A model generated the notes under the pieces. The model was given only the letters and a program-made list of their open reading frames with translations, was not told the origin of the DNA and did no database searches. Below are positions 13,901 through 25,562 of a stretch of 64,000 bases of DNA, piece by piece. The stretch is from positions 97,817,784 through 97,881,783 of the forward strand of contig OZ035962.1 of NCBI GenBank assembly GCA_964034945.1, written 5' to 3'. Each line of letters opens with the position of its first letter. Position 1 is the first letter of the stretch. This stretch comes from Chrysopilus asiliformis. Taxonomy: Eukaryota; Arthropoda; Insecta; Diptera; Rhagionidae. The translations under genes were made by a program, and so were the position numbers.

Positions 13901-15354
13901 AAGATTCCGGGATGCTGGAAGCGGGAAATACTACAGCGTAGAGAATGCACTTACGTTCCACTTTATAAATTAAACACCACAAGTGTACAAACATCTGCAA
14001 ACAGGCACATCGACTAGAAATAATAATAATAAAAAATTAAAGAACAAAAAAAACGCAGCAAAAAAAAAACTTCCAAGCATGAAGTGAAATCGTCGAAGAA
14101 AGTGGAGGAAAAAGCCAAACAGACCATGATATTCTAGACAAAAAGTAAACGAAACGTAAACATAACCATCCATACCCCAAGTATTTCAGTTTTCTTTGCC
14201 ATCGTCTCTATCCCTACTCGAGCAAACTTCGCCAAAAGGATCTATTCGTATACAAAAGCAACAAATAAATAGTCATACAGAAAAAAAATGTATAAAGAAT
14301 GGAAATGCAAACATCCACACAAGTGAACCAAATCAACTTCAGTTTTGTAGAGCTTTTCCTTTCCTTGCTGCTTTCCTCTGCTTCTTGTGGAAAATTTCCT
14401 TTCCTTCTTTGAGTTTTTGTCCTTCAAATTTTCCTCATCAGTGTTTCACACAATAGTTGGGAGTGAAAATTTTACTAGGGATAGGAGAATCCCGAAGGCT
14501 TACTGGTAGGGGTCGTGGGCAAGGAGTTGGAACATAAACACAAATAAGTTAAAAGGAATATGGAGTGAATAAAGCGAGAAGAGGCGGGTGGATTTTCTAT
14601 GTTTAGTTGAAGTGAGTAAATGAAATAAAAGTAAAATAAGTGAGGAATGGAAGTAAGGATATCAAACGCTTCAAGTTGCGAGGTAGAAAAAAAAGTATGA
14701 GTTTGAAGGGTCTTGAAAGCTAAGACAGAAGTAAGTTGTGCATGAAAAACGGATTTTCAAAGCGAAATGAATTAGTCTATAAGACCATACGGATATAAAG
14801 TAAAATTTGCTTAAATCCAGTCTCAATGCGCTGCAGCACCGAAGGCAACGTTTTTTAAAGATAACCTTTTTGTCCGCCACTGCACTGTTGTAAACTTTCT
14901 CGGGTTTTCTGCAAGCAAATGAGAAGGACTCGTGGAATTCCTTTCCCTTTACTTTTGACTAGTGGGCCGTGGCGATAGTCAAACCAAACGCAAAAGTAGT
15001 AGCCCTTTTTCCAGTGAACGCGGGGGTTGCTGAGCGCAACTTCCAGAAAACAGAACATGTTAGAAAATGTAGGACTTCAGGTGGAAATAAACAATACAAG
15101 TGAAAAAATTCTCGATAAATTTGAAGGAAAACTCTTTGAATTCTGTTTGTATGACTACCTATGCATAGCATGGAGAGTTGTGCTTTTTTATTGAAAAATT
15201 CTACATCTATAAAAGTTTTGCCATGTGAAAGGTAAGACTTTTACGAGGCAGAACCGTCGAGGTAAGAATAGTTTTAATTTATAGTGCTGTGGATATTTTT
15301 TGTATTGTGAATTTTATCGGTTGGTGAATTTGTTTTGTTACTTGTACCAACGTT
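10956..15354. other. Long stretch without a supported gene
   Basis: Several open frames of 60 to 101 codons occur (for example 13668-13973 plus and 13637-13873 minus), but they overlap on opposite strands and show no known domain or start context. A short G-run lies near 13157-13170. I see no repeat family. It is probably intergenic or intronic. Confidence 0.5.
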
Positions 15355-15579
15355 TCTTATACGTAGTATATTACTTTCTTATACATAGTATAATTAGGTA
15401 TTGCATTCATGAACATTTTTTTCTTTTGCCGTAAATCCATATCTTTTACCGTTATCGAGAAAAATTTCAGATTTGGTTAAAAAATTTGATATTTTTGTGA
15501 ATCAATATTTTATTTGTCGGGTTATAGTGTAAATTGAGTATGAACGTAGATTTCTTATAAGAAAGTCAGTTGCTGTTCA
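15355..15579 (+). mobile_element. Degenerate, internally deleted relic of the 59877-61797 family
   Basis: The left part (ATAGTATAATTAGGTATTGC and following) matches about 60145-60185. The part from the motif ATCTTTTACCGTTATCGAGA onward matches about 60850-61015, so roughly 670 bp of the parent are missing. Similarity continues to the base before the Helitron at 15580, so the Helitron landed in or at the edge of this relic. No coding content. Confidence 0.6.
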
Positions 15580-15949
15580 TCATACTAATATATAAAAATG
15601 AGTTGGTGTCTGTCTGTCTGTCTGTTCCTCTTTCACGCAAAAATTGGCTGAACCGATTGACTTGAAATTGGGCATCAGTGTCTGTGGTAGTTCTGGTTCC
15701 AACATAGGCATACGGAAAAGAAGCGCGAGGGGTGGGGGAATAAGGGGAGGGGGTAAAGTGACTTAGTTTTTCGTTAACCTTTCACGGGAAAACTACTGAA
15801 CCGATTGGCCTGAAATGTGCATAGTTGTTCGTCGGGGGTATAGCCCCAACATAGACCCATTAAAAAGTTTTTAAGTTCTTTCCGGTTTTGTTCGTATTCT
15901 AAAACTTAGACAAAAAGCTTAACCCGGCAACGACGGGTATGCAAGCTAG
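15580..15949 (+). mobile_element. Non-autonomous Helitron, 370 bp, copy 1
   Basis: It has canonical Helitron ends: a 5' TC (TCATACTAATATATAAAA), a 3' CTAG, and a short hairpin ACCCGGCAACGACGGGT that ends 8 bp before CTAG. It sits between A (15579) and T (15950), the expected A|T target without duplication. It contains a short (GTCT)n array at about 15607-15626, followed by GAACCGATTGACTTGAAATT. No Rep/helicase coding sequence is present, so it depends on an autonomous partner. The related copy at 45864-46540 confirms both ends. Confidence 0.85.
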
Positions 15950-15978
15950 TATCAGATATTTGGATCATCCCAGGAGTA

Positions 15979-16161
15979 CACGCAGAGAAAAAATAGTAAA
16001 TCTAACTAATTTATAATGGACTTTAACTACAATAGTTAATTTAAATTAAAAAAAAATAGTCAATTTGACCAGAAACTAGTAAAATTTATTCCTAAGTAGT
16101 TAAATTTACGATAAAAGTAGTCGATTTTGACTCATTATAAGATAATTTTTTTCTCTGTGTG
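15979..16161. mobile_element. CACTA-like MITE K2, 183 bp
   Basis: Terminal inverted repeats CACGCAGAGAAAAAA and, from the other end, CACACAGAGAAAAAA. TA at 15977-15978 and at 16162-16163 is a candidate 2-bp target duplication. The interior is made of degenerate copies of a palindromic motif like TAGTTAAATTTAACTA. There is no coding capacity. It shares end design with K1 and K3 but not internal sequence. A possible broken copy lies at about 32551-32617. Confidence 0.65.
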
Positions 16162-19100
16162 TAGAATAATATACATTTACATAATCTTTCAGTTACATTG
16201 TAAAGTGTTAGGAAATTTTCTAGAGATTAGAACAGAACTGTTGAGTTTGATCAAAAAAATTTTCATATTTTTTCAGCTAAAAAAACAATCTTGCGGTTTA
16301 TTTTTTTCTTAGATAAAAAAACAAAAAAAGTTTTTGCAGAAAAACCCGTGGCTTTGCAAGAAATTTCATACATTAATTTTAAACAAGTAGCAACATCGAA
16401 AAAAAAAATTTTAACACGTGTTGATTTCATGCGGGCTTCTTATAACCTTCGTCAAAATAGCATGAAATTCTAGCAAAGTGAAAAATAATTGCTTGAATCC
16501 CGTAAGGCACGTAATTGAGAAGGTTAACGCGAAAATAGAAACTTCTTTGGAAAATTGAAAAGTTCTTATTCCTATGAGGAAATAGTAATTTGGCGCCACA
16601 CCGAAGCGAGCACTTAAATAAAAATAATAAAACAATTCGAAGGGCTTTTTAACTCATTTAATGTTCTATTACATGAACATTAATGTTCTAAATTCATCAT
16701 ACATCAATTTAAAGTATATTTTTAATATGAAACTTGAACTGTTTTCATACTTTCCTTAAAACCGATTATTTTTTCAATTCTCGATCAATAAAAAACATTC
16801 AAACGTTGAACAAACTCTAGAAGCGTCAATGGGTTTATGCAGGTTTGATATCGAACATGTCGAATGTTGGACGCCTCGAACAGATCAGACCTTAATTGTT
16901 TACATGTTCAACGTCGTTCGAATGGTTTACGTCTTGTAAATCACGTGAACTTTCTTTCTCCGGAGGTGCTTTTGTCTTCAGAGAGTGAATAATAAGCGAT
17001 AATAGTTCTCTGAGGAAAATGAATAATTTGTTAATTATTTTAATGGAATTCACAGCATAATTTGATGCTTTAAGAAATTTATATTCTTGCCCTGTTTTGA
17101 ATAGAAGTTTTACACTTGGCCTAGTTATGTATTAAAGATGAACAAAACAATTTGTTTCCAATTTCAAGTTCACGATTTTTTTTGTTAGAGTTGTAATTAC
17201 TTTAGCTAAATAGAATGCTATTTCTAAAATAATATGCTCGATGATGAGAGATGGAGTGGGGCGGAGGAGTACGAAAACCTTAAATTAAGAAGACCTGTCT
17301 TAGCAAAGTGAGTTTTTATATTTCTAGTCCTGACTACTGGTAAAGCTTTTTACATTAAAGTGGAATTTCATGTTCAGACACTTTTGAGAGAAAACTTCCT
17401 TGAAGGTTTCGTCAAAATCGGTTCAGTGGTTTTTGAGTTATAGGCGAACATACGACACATGATTTTCGGGAGTTTTTAAAATAGCGAAATTTCGTCAGAA
17501 TAAATAACACAATATTTTTTTGTCAAATTTTATTTCCCAAATTTATAATTCTATTTTTATGATTTAATCGATATTTTATTTCCAAAATTTTTAATTCTAT
17601 TTTTATGATAAAAGCGCCATCGAAATTACAATAACGTCGACGCCTGAACAATATTTTTTTTATGTTAAAAATATTCTGGGAAATCCGAAATTCTATTTAT
17701 CTACACTGTCCTTTATTTATCCAATTGAATGTCATTGGCATTTTCTATTTTTAACAGGAGTTCGAGTAGTTTATCTAATTTGCATGTTATGGGAAAATTT
17801 ATATTTCCAAACAGTTGGATGGGGTTAGAAAAACTTTAAAATATTTCTGTTTTATTATAGTCGATAAAACGAAAAAAAAGAAAAAATCTGGCGGTTGTCC
17901 AATGCAAAGAGTTTAGTGTCGTGTCAGTTCAATTTAAAAAGAATTTGCCGAAAACATTAAAATGATTAAACTAAAATGCCCCTAATCTGTGTCTTCAATC
18001 AGCAAGTTGTGGGCAAAAAATAAATTCGTTAACGCAATTGATTCTGACATCAATTTAACAATTTTATATCTGGTTATGGCATTAAGGCTTATAAACGAAA
18101 TTAACTCATCCAAAATAGACACAGAAATTGATTTGATAAAAAAATATTTATTATCATCAAGAAAATTCAAAACGCCTACTAATTCGTACTTATTTCAGTA
18201 TAGATGAATAAAACATTTTGTACAGATTTGAATGTGTATTAGTAGGTAGGAAAAACATTCGTACAAAAAAAGCAGAAGATATCGAAAGAAATCTATACTG
18301 AAAGGTAGTCATCCGAGTATTTTTATTTATTCGTCTGTTGACCACGAACTCCTCTTGTACACCATTAATAACGTGAATCTTTAAACCCATCACCCGGAAA
18401 TTGGGGTTAGATATAATCAAGAATATCTGCAAGGCCCCAGTCAAATATGGAGAATTTTTCGTTGAAGCTATAGAATAGACCAAAAAACCAAACCAACAGG
18501 CAAAAGGCAAAAGTAAACCATTAGAAAAGCTGGACAAACTTATAATCCCCTCATAGATTAACTAACAATCCCCCTTCAGGTCAGTATGGTTTATGTAAAC
18601 GTGTAGGAATAACTTTTGGTCTCTGGTGGATACCAAGTACTTACTTCCAACCTAGAGTACAACATTTTCTAGGCAGGGAGCCAATCTGACCTCTAGTCAT
18701 CCCATGGAACATTGGTTGTTGCTTTAGGTTTAGCAATTTGTACTGCAATGGTTTGGAGGGGGCGTTGTTGGTTGTGGATAACAATTCACTTGGGGGCCCC
18801 GACGGGACACGCAATCTAACTTCGATTTATGCTGCGACTCCCATATTTTCATCATATTGGAAGTTGGATAAAATGAAATTTTAAAATACTTTTGCTAAGT
18901 TATATTCGTATGGGGAGACTTTTTGTATTCTCAGAAAACAGTATTTCAGCTAATTTGGGGTGGCGGGGATAAAAAAATGGGGCAATACGATAGCAGGTAA
19001 AAAGGGTTTCCCTCGAAAATCATATCTTCGCCTTCCTAAAATATAACTCCCGGTTCTACTTGTCCAAAGATTCGCCCAGACCGAATTTACAAGACCTTTA

Positions 19101-20081
19101 GCTATCCATACACCACAAAAATTTTTCCGCATTTTCACATACAGAACTCGAATTTCATTCTTCGTTTTTCTGTTTGTGTTTTATTATTGCTTGAAGAAGA
19201 AGAGGAAGAAGAAGGAGAAGACATCGTGCTAACAAAAGTGTGAGAATACTCAAGGCACGTAATTAGAAGTTTTTTGCTGCCTTCTTGGTCCCATAGTGTG
19301 TAATGCTCGTTACATGTGGAGTAGGTATACATTTTGGACCTGTGCCCAACACCAGACCATCGTCTCGTGTGTTTTCTGTGATGACTGGCAGTTATTCTTA
19401 ATGGACTATAAGAATTCCTAAAGTTTTATGAAAAACACTACAGAAAAATTCATTTCTTCTTGAAGAAAGAATCAAAAGCTATAAAAAAAAATTTGAGAAA
19501 AAAAAACCTAAAGAGGAAGGAAAAAAAAACGTTGAAAAATGAAAAGTTAAGAAGCATACCTGCTACAGAACAAATTTGTACGAAGAAGAAGAAAGCTCAG
19601 AAAAAAATTTGTGATTTTACGGTGAGATATGAATTTTTAACTTGGAAAATCTACCGAGAAACTCCCTTCTTCGTTTAGAATGGGATCAAACGCGCTTTCT
19701 GACTTTATAATTATTATGTCAACTTCACGTAATGTGTTTAACTGTAAATCATATTTAAAATGTTTGTGCTGTAAACTTCACCGTTTATGGGAATTGAAAT
19801 GAAAGTGAAGAAAGTACAATAGAAAGCATAATTTTATTTCTTAAGCATAACTTGGGGAAAATTATGAGGTAGTTTTTCGAACAATGCTTTCAACGCTAGC
19901 AATTACAATAAAATCCGTTTGGAATTAAAAATAGCAACATAATTAGAAATGCCGGCAAAATCACATTTTTCAACCCACATTTTTATCATTCAATTTTTAT
20001 GACAAATATAGCTTTATTCACCTAGCGGCTTTCATAAATAATTAATCCTCGTATGATAAAAAAATAATTTTAGGTATCATA
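16162..20081. other. Non-coding stretch with small repeat remnants
   Basis: No gene is supported. Around 17405-17460 there is a remnant, TCGGTTCAGTGGTTTTTGAG followed by TTATAGGCGAACATACGACA. This is a common insect repeat core, here without its tetranucleotide array. Poly-purine AAGAAGAAG sequence occurs near 19190-19215 and 19460-19600; the lysine-rich open frame at 19460-19678 is a composition product. Open frames near 17989-18207 and 18190-18537 are unrecognised. Confidence 0.5.
17527..17618. repeat. Direct tandem duplication, 46-bp unit, two copies
   Basis: ATTTTATTTCCCAAATTTAT begins at 17527, and a near copy with ATTTTATTTCCAAAATTTTT begins at 17573. Both units continue AATTCTATTTTTATGAT. 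The units differ by several substitutions, so the duplication is not recent. Confidence 0.75.
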
Positions 20082-20107
20082 TTTATACCCTATATGAGAA
20101 TCATATA

Positions 20108-20655
20108 AAGGGTCTTTCAACAAGGACACAACAATTTTGTATTTTAATAAAAACGCACCCTAAAACTTTTTTTTTGATCTGGCAATGCTAAAACGGCAGT
20201 CAAGGTTTACATTTTTATCATGGTGAAGTTCACGAACGAGCAACGTTTGGAAATTATTAAAACTTACTACCGAAATTCTGAGTCGATGGTCGCAATCGTG
20301 TAATCTCGAGAAATGGTCCGGTCGAATGGCCACCTCGCTCATTCGATTTAACGCCGTTGGATTTCTTTTTATGGGGTTATGTTAAGTCGTTGGTGTATGC
20401 CAACAAGTCAACAACGTTAGAGGAGCTCAGGAACAATATCGAACGCGAAATTGCCAACGTTCCGGCCGATATATGTGGAAGAGTGGTGGAAAATTGGTTC
20501 CAAAGAATCAATCAGTGCAAACGTGAAAACGCCATCGAATTTCATACTTAAATGTAACATGTCCACTACACCTAGAATAAATTTCAGCCCGATATCTCAA
20601 TTATTCTGTGTCTTATTTAAATACAAAATTGTTATGTCCTTATTGAAAGACCCGA
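20108..20655 (+). mobile_element. Tc1/mariner-superfamily relic, copy 1 (internally deleted, 548 bp)
   Basis: Terminal inverted repeats of about 35 bp contain GGGTCTTTCAAYAAGGACAY, and TA flanks both ends (20106-20107 and 20656-20657). From the ATG at 20220 the frame reads MVKFTNEQRLEIIKTYYRNS and then stops a few codons later. It resumes in another frame with the end of the catalytic domain, including PPRSFDLTPLDFF and WGYVKSLVYAN. The last catalytic-type Asp (in FDLTPLD) is kept; the DNA-binding middle and first catalytic Asp are deleted. About 500 of roughly 1,050 coding bases expected for the family remain. It is non-autonomous, and the gene is dead. Confidence 0.85.
20220..20551 (+). pseudogene. 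Transposase pseudogene fragments (Tc1/mariner superfamily)
   Basis: Two fragments remain: about 27 N-terminal codons starting at 20220, and a C-terminal fragment in a different frame ending at 20551 (about 85 codons, with WPPRSFDLTPLDFFLWG). Compared with copy 2 (52347-52718), this copy keeps more of the N terminus, while copy 2 keeps more of the catalytic domain. The family protein would bind the terminal repeats and cut and paste the element; this remnant cannot. Identification rests on recognised C-terminal motifs. Confidence 0.8.
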
Positions 20656-21020
20656 TAGTAGTTTCTGACGCAACGAATCAATCGTTGGACACAAAAATGA
20701 ACTACACCAGGATGTTTTGGGTTAGCAAAAGATTTCCGCATGATCGTCCCTCCGTCTGTCTGTCTGTCTGTCTGTCCGTCCATGAACATCATAACTTTTT
20801 CCGTCCATGAACATCATAAACATCATAAGGGATTGAGCTGGCGACTTGAATTTTTTTACACTGTGTTTCTGGTAAATGGCAAGGCTAAGTCCTTGACGGG
20901 GTAAAATCGAACCATTCCTTCTACCCTTTCGCAAACACATGGATTTCATAAAAATCTTGTCTCTCCTCATATAGAGTATTTGGCGATTGGCCCCTGACAG
21001 TTGTAGCTTTTCTTATGTTT

Positions 21021-24000
21021 ATTTACTTAATCTGTATGGGAATTAAAATCGGCGAGTGTGCGGACTGTTGCACAACCTCTTGCTATTGGATCAAACCAAT
21101 TAAACTATAACCCAACAAATAGAAAGGCGCGCTTGAACTTCTCTCAAATGTTAACCGCCAATTGGTAATTCAAATTTAGAATAAAGATTCTCAATTCAAT
21201 TTGCAGGTTACAAAAAATAGGTGTGTTGGCTTTTTGAAGTTCCGTATAGTCAGTTAAATTGATATTTTTTGTTTATAAACCGAAACCTTATTAAATACGG
21301 TCAATCAAATTCTTCCTGATTAAAAGATTTTTGCTATCCAATCAAACGTGACAAAGGCTGATCAAATTGACAACATTGCGTAGGACTACTAGAAAAAAGT
21401 GAGGGGCAGGAGGGTTTAAACATTTTCATCTTAATATTGAAATGACGCGAGTATAATCTATTTCTATATTACGTCCAAAACAGCCTTACGTAACCTTTCC
21501 GTACATCAAAAACGAAATTAAACCGCTTTCAGTTATAATTTTCTGAGAAACTCTAAATAGGGTCTTTAAGATTAGCCCTTCATCACATGTAATTTCATTA
21601 ATGTTTCATGCTGTTCAAAGAGGGTTTCCATATTCCATTCATAACACTTACACTTGAAATTTAATTAAATGCAATTATTTGAACCTAATTATAAATTTCG
21701 ATTTCTTAACTGCCTTTGAAGTTTTCTGCTAATTATTTAACATATGACGTAATGAAACATGAAGTCGATAAAAGCTTGGGTTTCATTTCACATACGGATG
21801 GAAATATCTCTCACATCAAAATTATGTATTAAGATGACAAGAAAAGTACTTGACTGTCAAAAGGTCCTGAATTTCAAGCACTTGTTGCTTATTTGAGCAC
21901 TCGAGTTATTAACTTTCAATTTCAGTCCGTGAACTTAATATTATAATTCAATAAGCAATCAATTCTGATCACATCATCATATACCACATACGCTTGGAAC
22001 AAAGTTAGATAGCGTAACTTCCCCACGCTTAGCGTACAGGCCTATGGTAAAGTATAATAGAAAGGACAGTCTTAGTATTTTGAAAGAGGCTTTGCGCAGT
22101 CTGTGGTATTCTGTGTAAGTTTAGAAAAGGACCTTTTTGCAAAACCGTGACGATATGGCGAAAATCCCTATTCACCCGGCATAATCCGCCATCGAGAATA
22201 ATTTTAAAATTCAATGAAAGTATCCCACGTCCCAGGCCCTCCCGTTTTAATTTTTCTTGCCTCACCACCAGCAAACATCAAAACATACAGACGTGAATGG
22301 AAGTCGACACTCTCTCTAAGTACATTCTCGTTTTACGATTATATCGCCGTCACCGCAACTCGCATAGGAAAATGTACCGATGAACGCCTCCGTCTCTGAA
22401 AATTTCTTATTAAAATTCCTAAAGTCATTGCATGGCAGCAACATAACAATTGGGCCGAGATTAGTCAAATCATCTACGACGTCTTTGCCGGGTATAGCCG
22501 CAATCGTTAGTCGTGGATCGTGGACTGGGTGAAATATGGTGCCCGATTAAAGTGGAGATGAACCGACAGAGCATCTTAGCATCTTAAAGAAACTTGGAGG
22601 TAAGGTGGATAGCTTGGAAGTGCCTACAAAGTGCTCTGGCGTGTAGCATATAAGCGATGAATTCATATGTCGATGGATGTGTGGTTTCGGTAAAAATGCC
22701 AAGCAATTCGAATCAACTGAGAAGAAGTCTGTGGGAATTGGGGGATGATTGAAGAAAGGCGAAAATCTAATACTCTGCCACCAGATATTAGCAGAAATGG
22801 CATAGAAAAGTAGCGAACGGAGAACAACAGCAACGGAGCATTCATAAATCACAACGTCTTCAACTGGGTCAATAATTTACTTAACCCGAAGTCAAAGTGA
22901 AAACCCCCCAGAAAGAAAGAGAGAGAGAGAGAAAGAAAACTGGAGAGAAATTCGAGGTTTGATGCCGGGTAGTGAATCCAGATCGTTTATAAAATCATTC
23001 CAGTTAACATATGGCGGCGGTACATCATATAACTTCAAAAATTAACACGAGGGGAGCACCTTTGGAACCCCGTCAACGTTGTGCAATCAAAGCATTCAAA
23101 TAGGTTGGAAGCTGGCTGGTGGATATCAAAGGCCGCCAGCATTATGCTGAAACATTAAAATTGGGGTAGCCGAGACGAGACGAGTCAAGCCAAGTCGTTG
23201 ATTTATTTCCATACTGGTTTAGGGGAGGCAACATCATAAAATATCAAAGTTAGACAACGCCATCAACATTGGCATCGGAGTAGAAGTTCATCCAATTTCC
23301 GCAAGAAATTTGTGCAAAGAGACCAAACACGAGGTCTTTTTTTCTGCCGTGTTTTAAATGCAAAAAAAAAACTAGGGGACGTGATTAAGAATTTCTCCCT
23401 CCAAACCAGAGCATATGACAAAATTCAAAAAAATGAAAGTGAAAAGATCTTGCGGGGTCATTGATTGAATGTAGTCTGGATGGACGGTAAAATAAATGGG
23501 CCCCATCTCCTCCTCACCGTAAATTTTCATGGACATCTGAACGAATTATGTTCAGTTTAAACATAAAAAAAAATGGAACTCTGCTAAATAACAATTGAGA
23601 TCAGCTGATGTAAGATTAACCCAAAACTTGTCCAAAATGCGTCAAATTACTCGTACTAGGCTATTGTTCACCTATTTGGTGGAAAATGAACCAATTTGAT
23701 GAACATTCTTTTTAGATGGCCAGCCAAATAGAGACTACGTTCGCGATTGTCGTAGATTAGGAATGATTTTGCTTTTCTATTCTATGGATACGTAATTCGA
23801 TATAGTTTTGTATATCCACGTTGATTTTGGTGTAAAGATAGAGATAAATAGGAGTCTATTCGTATTTTCGGAAATCGTACATGAGCATAAATATGTACGT
23901 ACCTACTACACCGATACACATAGCGCTGATTCATTCGATTGCGCAATTTGAATATTAAGTAGGTAGGCAAAAAATAGTTCATGAGCGTATTTTGTTCACT

Positions 24001-24698
24001 TTGGTTGGGCTGAGTGCTGACCCACCGAACCGATTTTCTAGGCTCCTAATACAACATAAAAGGCGTTTTTTTATATTACTATTCTGCCATTCATTTGAAT
24101 CGAGTGAAATTGAAATGAACCGCTTTTGTCTTTAGCATTGTTCTAAACGAATTTACGATGGAGCATAATTATGTGGCTGCATAATCACAACGATTAAACG
24201 ATATAAAATAATTTGATGTACTTGAATTAAATGCCATTGGTGTCCACCTAAATGGAGATTTCTGTGTGTGCTGGTTTTCGTCTAATTTACGTACGTCCAT
24301 GGAAGTAAAAACCATCAAATTCGCCTGATGGTTTTCATTTTATTGAGGTGGGATAGGCAAATATAAATAATCAAAATATGTAATAAACAAAAATTCAATA
24401 GGTTATTTGGAATGCATTATTTTTGACAGAACAATAGATTAATAAACGTGTAAAAAAATTTCATTTTTGGAATTGTACTACAATTGAATACAAATGACTG
24501 TAATCACTGGTTTCGCGTATGGGGTAACCAATTTGATGGACGTCAAATTCTTTATTTAGCTGTGGTGACAGAGTGTTAAAAGTAGTTAAACAATAGCGCT
24601 CAATAAAAATTAATTTTAAGTGAGGATGTTTCGAAAAATCTATTAGATTATTTCTTTTTTTAAATAATTCGGATTTTTTTCTTAATACTTAATTTCAA
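21021..24698. other. Stretch without a supported gene
   Basis: The region 22030-23520 has somewhat higher GC than its surroundings, and open frames at 22029-22274 (minus), 22214-22399 (plus) and 22547-22852 (minus) overlap each other. None has a recognisable domain. A (GA)n tract lies at about 22913-22940. A perfect 10-bp-stem hairpin, AAAACCATCA (24308-24317) pairing with TGATGGTTTT (24326-24335), lies in otherwise plain sequence. Confidence 0.45.
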
Positions 24699-24786
24699 GG
24701 AGGGATTGGACATGACGTTTCATAATCGTTTCTTCTCCGCTAATGCGCGTAGCGGCTGCCAATAAAAAACGTCATGTCAATTCTCC
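24699..24786. repeat. Two-level fold-back, 88 bp
   Basis: The outer arms pair GGACATGACGTTT (24708-24720) with AAACGTCATGTC (24767-24778), continuing to GGAG...CTCC at 24699 and 24786 with a small bulge. An inner hairpin, CCGCTAATGCGCGTAGCGG (24737-24755), has CCGCTA/TAGCGG arms. The structure resembles a small MITE or a structured RNA hairpin. No second copy of the whole unit was found in the window. Confidence 0.6.
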
Positions 24787-24955
24787 ACTTTTCAAACATC
24801 CTCTCCCCCCTCCTCCCCCGCTAGAAGTATATTTTTTCGATTTTTCATATACCCTTCAGTAACACAGAAAGATAATTCGAGTTTGGAATAAGACTTATGT
24901 TTCTTATGGTTTCTTATGTGATGGTCACATTTTTAGGATTAGTGTTATAGTATTA

Positions 24956-24956
24956 T

Positions 24957-24990
<34 letters not shown>

Positions 24991-24999
24991 TAAAAGAAA
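24956..24999. repeat. A-rich minisatellite (AAATAAAAG)n
   Basis: Four to five head-to-tail copies of AAATAAAAG/AAATAAATAAAAG. A simple tandem repeat with no other feature nearby. Confidence 0.8.
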
Positions 25000-25283
25000 G
25001 TGGTACTCAAAATCCACGCAAAAAAATCGCGAAGAAGCCGTGAAGGAAGGGGGGGGTGTTTAAAAGGACAATTTAAGAGGCGAAAAAAGAAGGAATAGAG
25101 AAAGTTAGAAACTAGGAGCGGTTTCAGCGCTTCATCCGGAAGCCTACTAATCTATTGTGATGTCTTCGATCTTTTAGCTGCAACTTAGCCTAAAACATGC
25201 CTGTCGCTTCTGGTGATAATCGGAATAGTAGTTCTCAAATTGTAACACACACACATAACGCACCAATAGAAGAGCATACCAGC

Positions 25284-25562
25284 ATTTTTGGTGTCTGGTA
25301 CGTATCCGCCACTAGAAGTGTGTTTTACTTAGGCCCGTATATTCTTAAAAAAATAAGTTGCGGTTAGCCTACTTTAAGGGCCGTTTGTACCATGTACAAC
25401 TTGAATTATTCAGGCCCCAAAATTTCTACAGTTTAAGTAGGCTAACCGCAAATTTAATTTTTTAAGAATAGTACGCGCACGGACCTAAATCGTAGAAGTT
25501 CCGGGACTTAAATATTTTAAGTTGTACATAAGTTACTAAGTTTTGTTGGTGCAAACGGCACT
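25284..25562. repeat. Interleaved inverted-repeat block (A-B-A'-B')
   Basis: Arm A (25329-25376, with GCGGTTAGCCTAC) is inverted at 25431-25487 (A', with GTAGGCTAACCGC). Arm B (25376-25429, GGGCCGTTTGTACC to TTTCTAC) is inverted at 25491-25562 (B', GTAGAAGTT to CAAACGGCACT). The two pairs interlock rather than nest. At the left edge, TTTTTGGTGTCTGGTACGTA (25284-25303) matches sequence at 56198-56260 in reverse complement. A B-type arm fragment also lies at 3307-3377, so B is a dispersed family. The block is probably two MITE-like elements, one rearranged into or beside the other. Confidence 0.65.

Larger units (their letters stand above)
20082..21020 (+). mobile_element. HINE-like element, subfamily A2, split by a mariner relic
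   Basis: The 5' part (20082-20107) starts TTTATACCC and carries CTATATGAG (20090-20098). The 3' part (20656-21020) carries a (GTCY)n array at about 20752-20790, CTCATATAG at 20966-20974, and ends GTAGCTTTTCTTATGTTT. Those two 9-mers form a perfect subterminal inverted repeat that differs in sequence from that of subfamily A but occupies the same place. Shared body sequence includes AATGAACTACACCAG and GGCAAGGCTAAGT. The mariner relic lies between the halves, flanked by TA, so this HINE is older than that insertion. Confidence 0.75.

Noticed and set aside
19460..19678. Lysine-rich 72-codon frame
   Set aside because: It is the translation of A-rich sequence; AAG/AAA runs explain the composition.
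24308..24335. Perfect 10-bp-stem hairpin considered as a terminator or RNA gene
   Set aside because: Bacterial-type terminators do not apply in this genome, it is single copy here, and a hairpin of this size is expected by chance at this scale.
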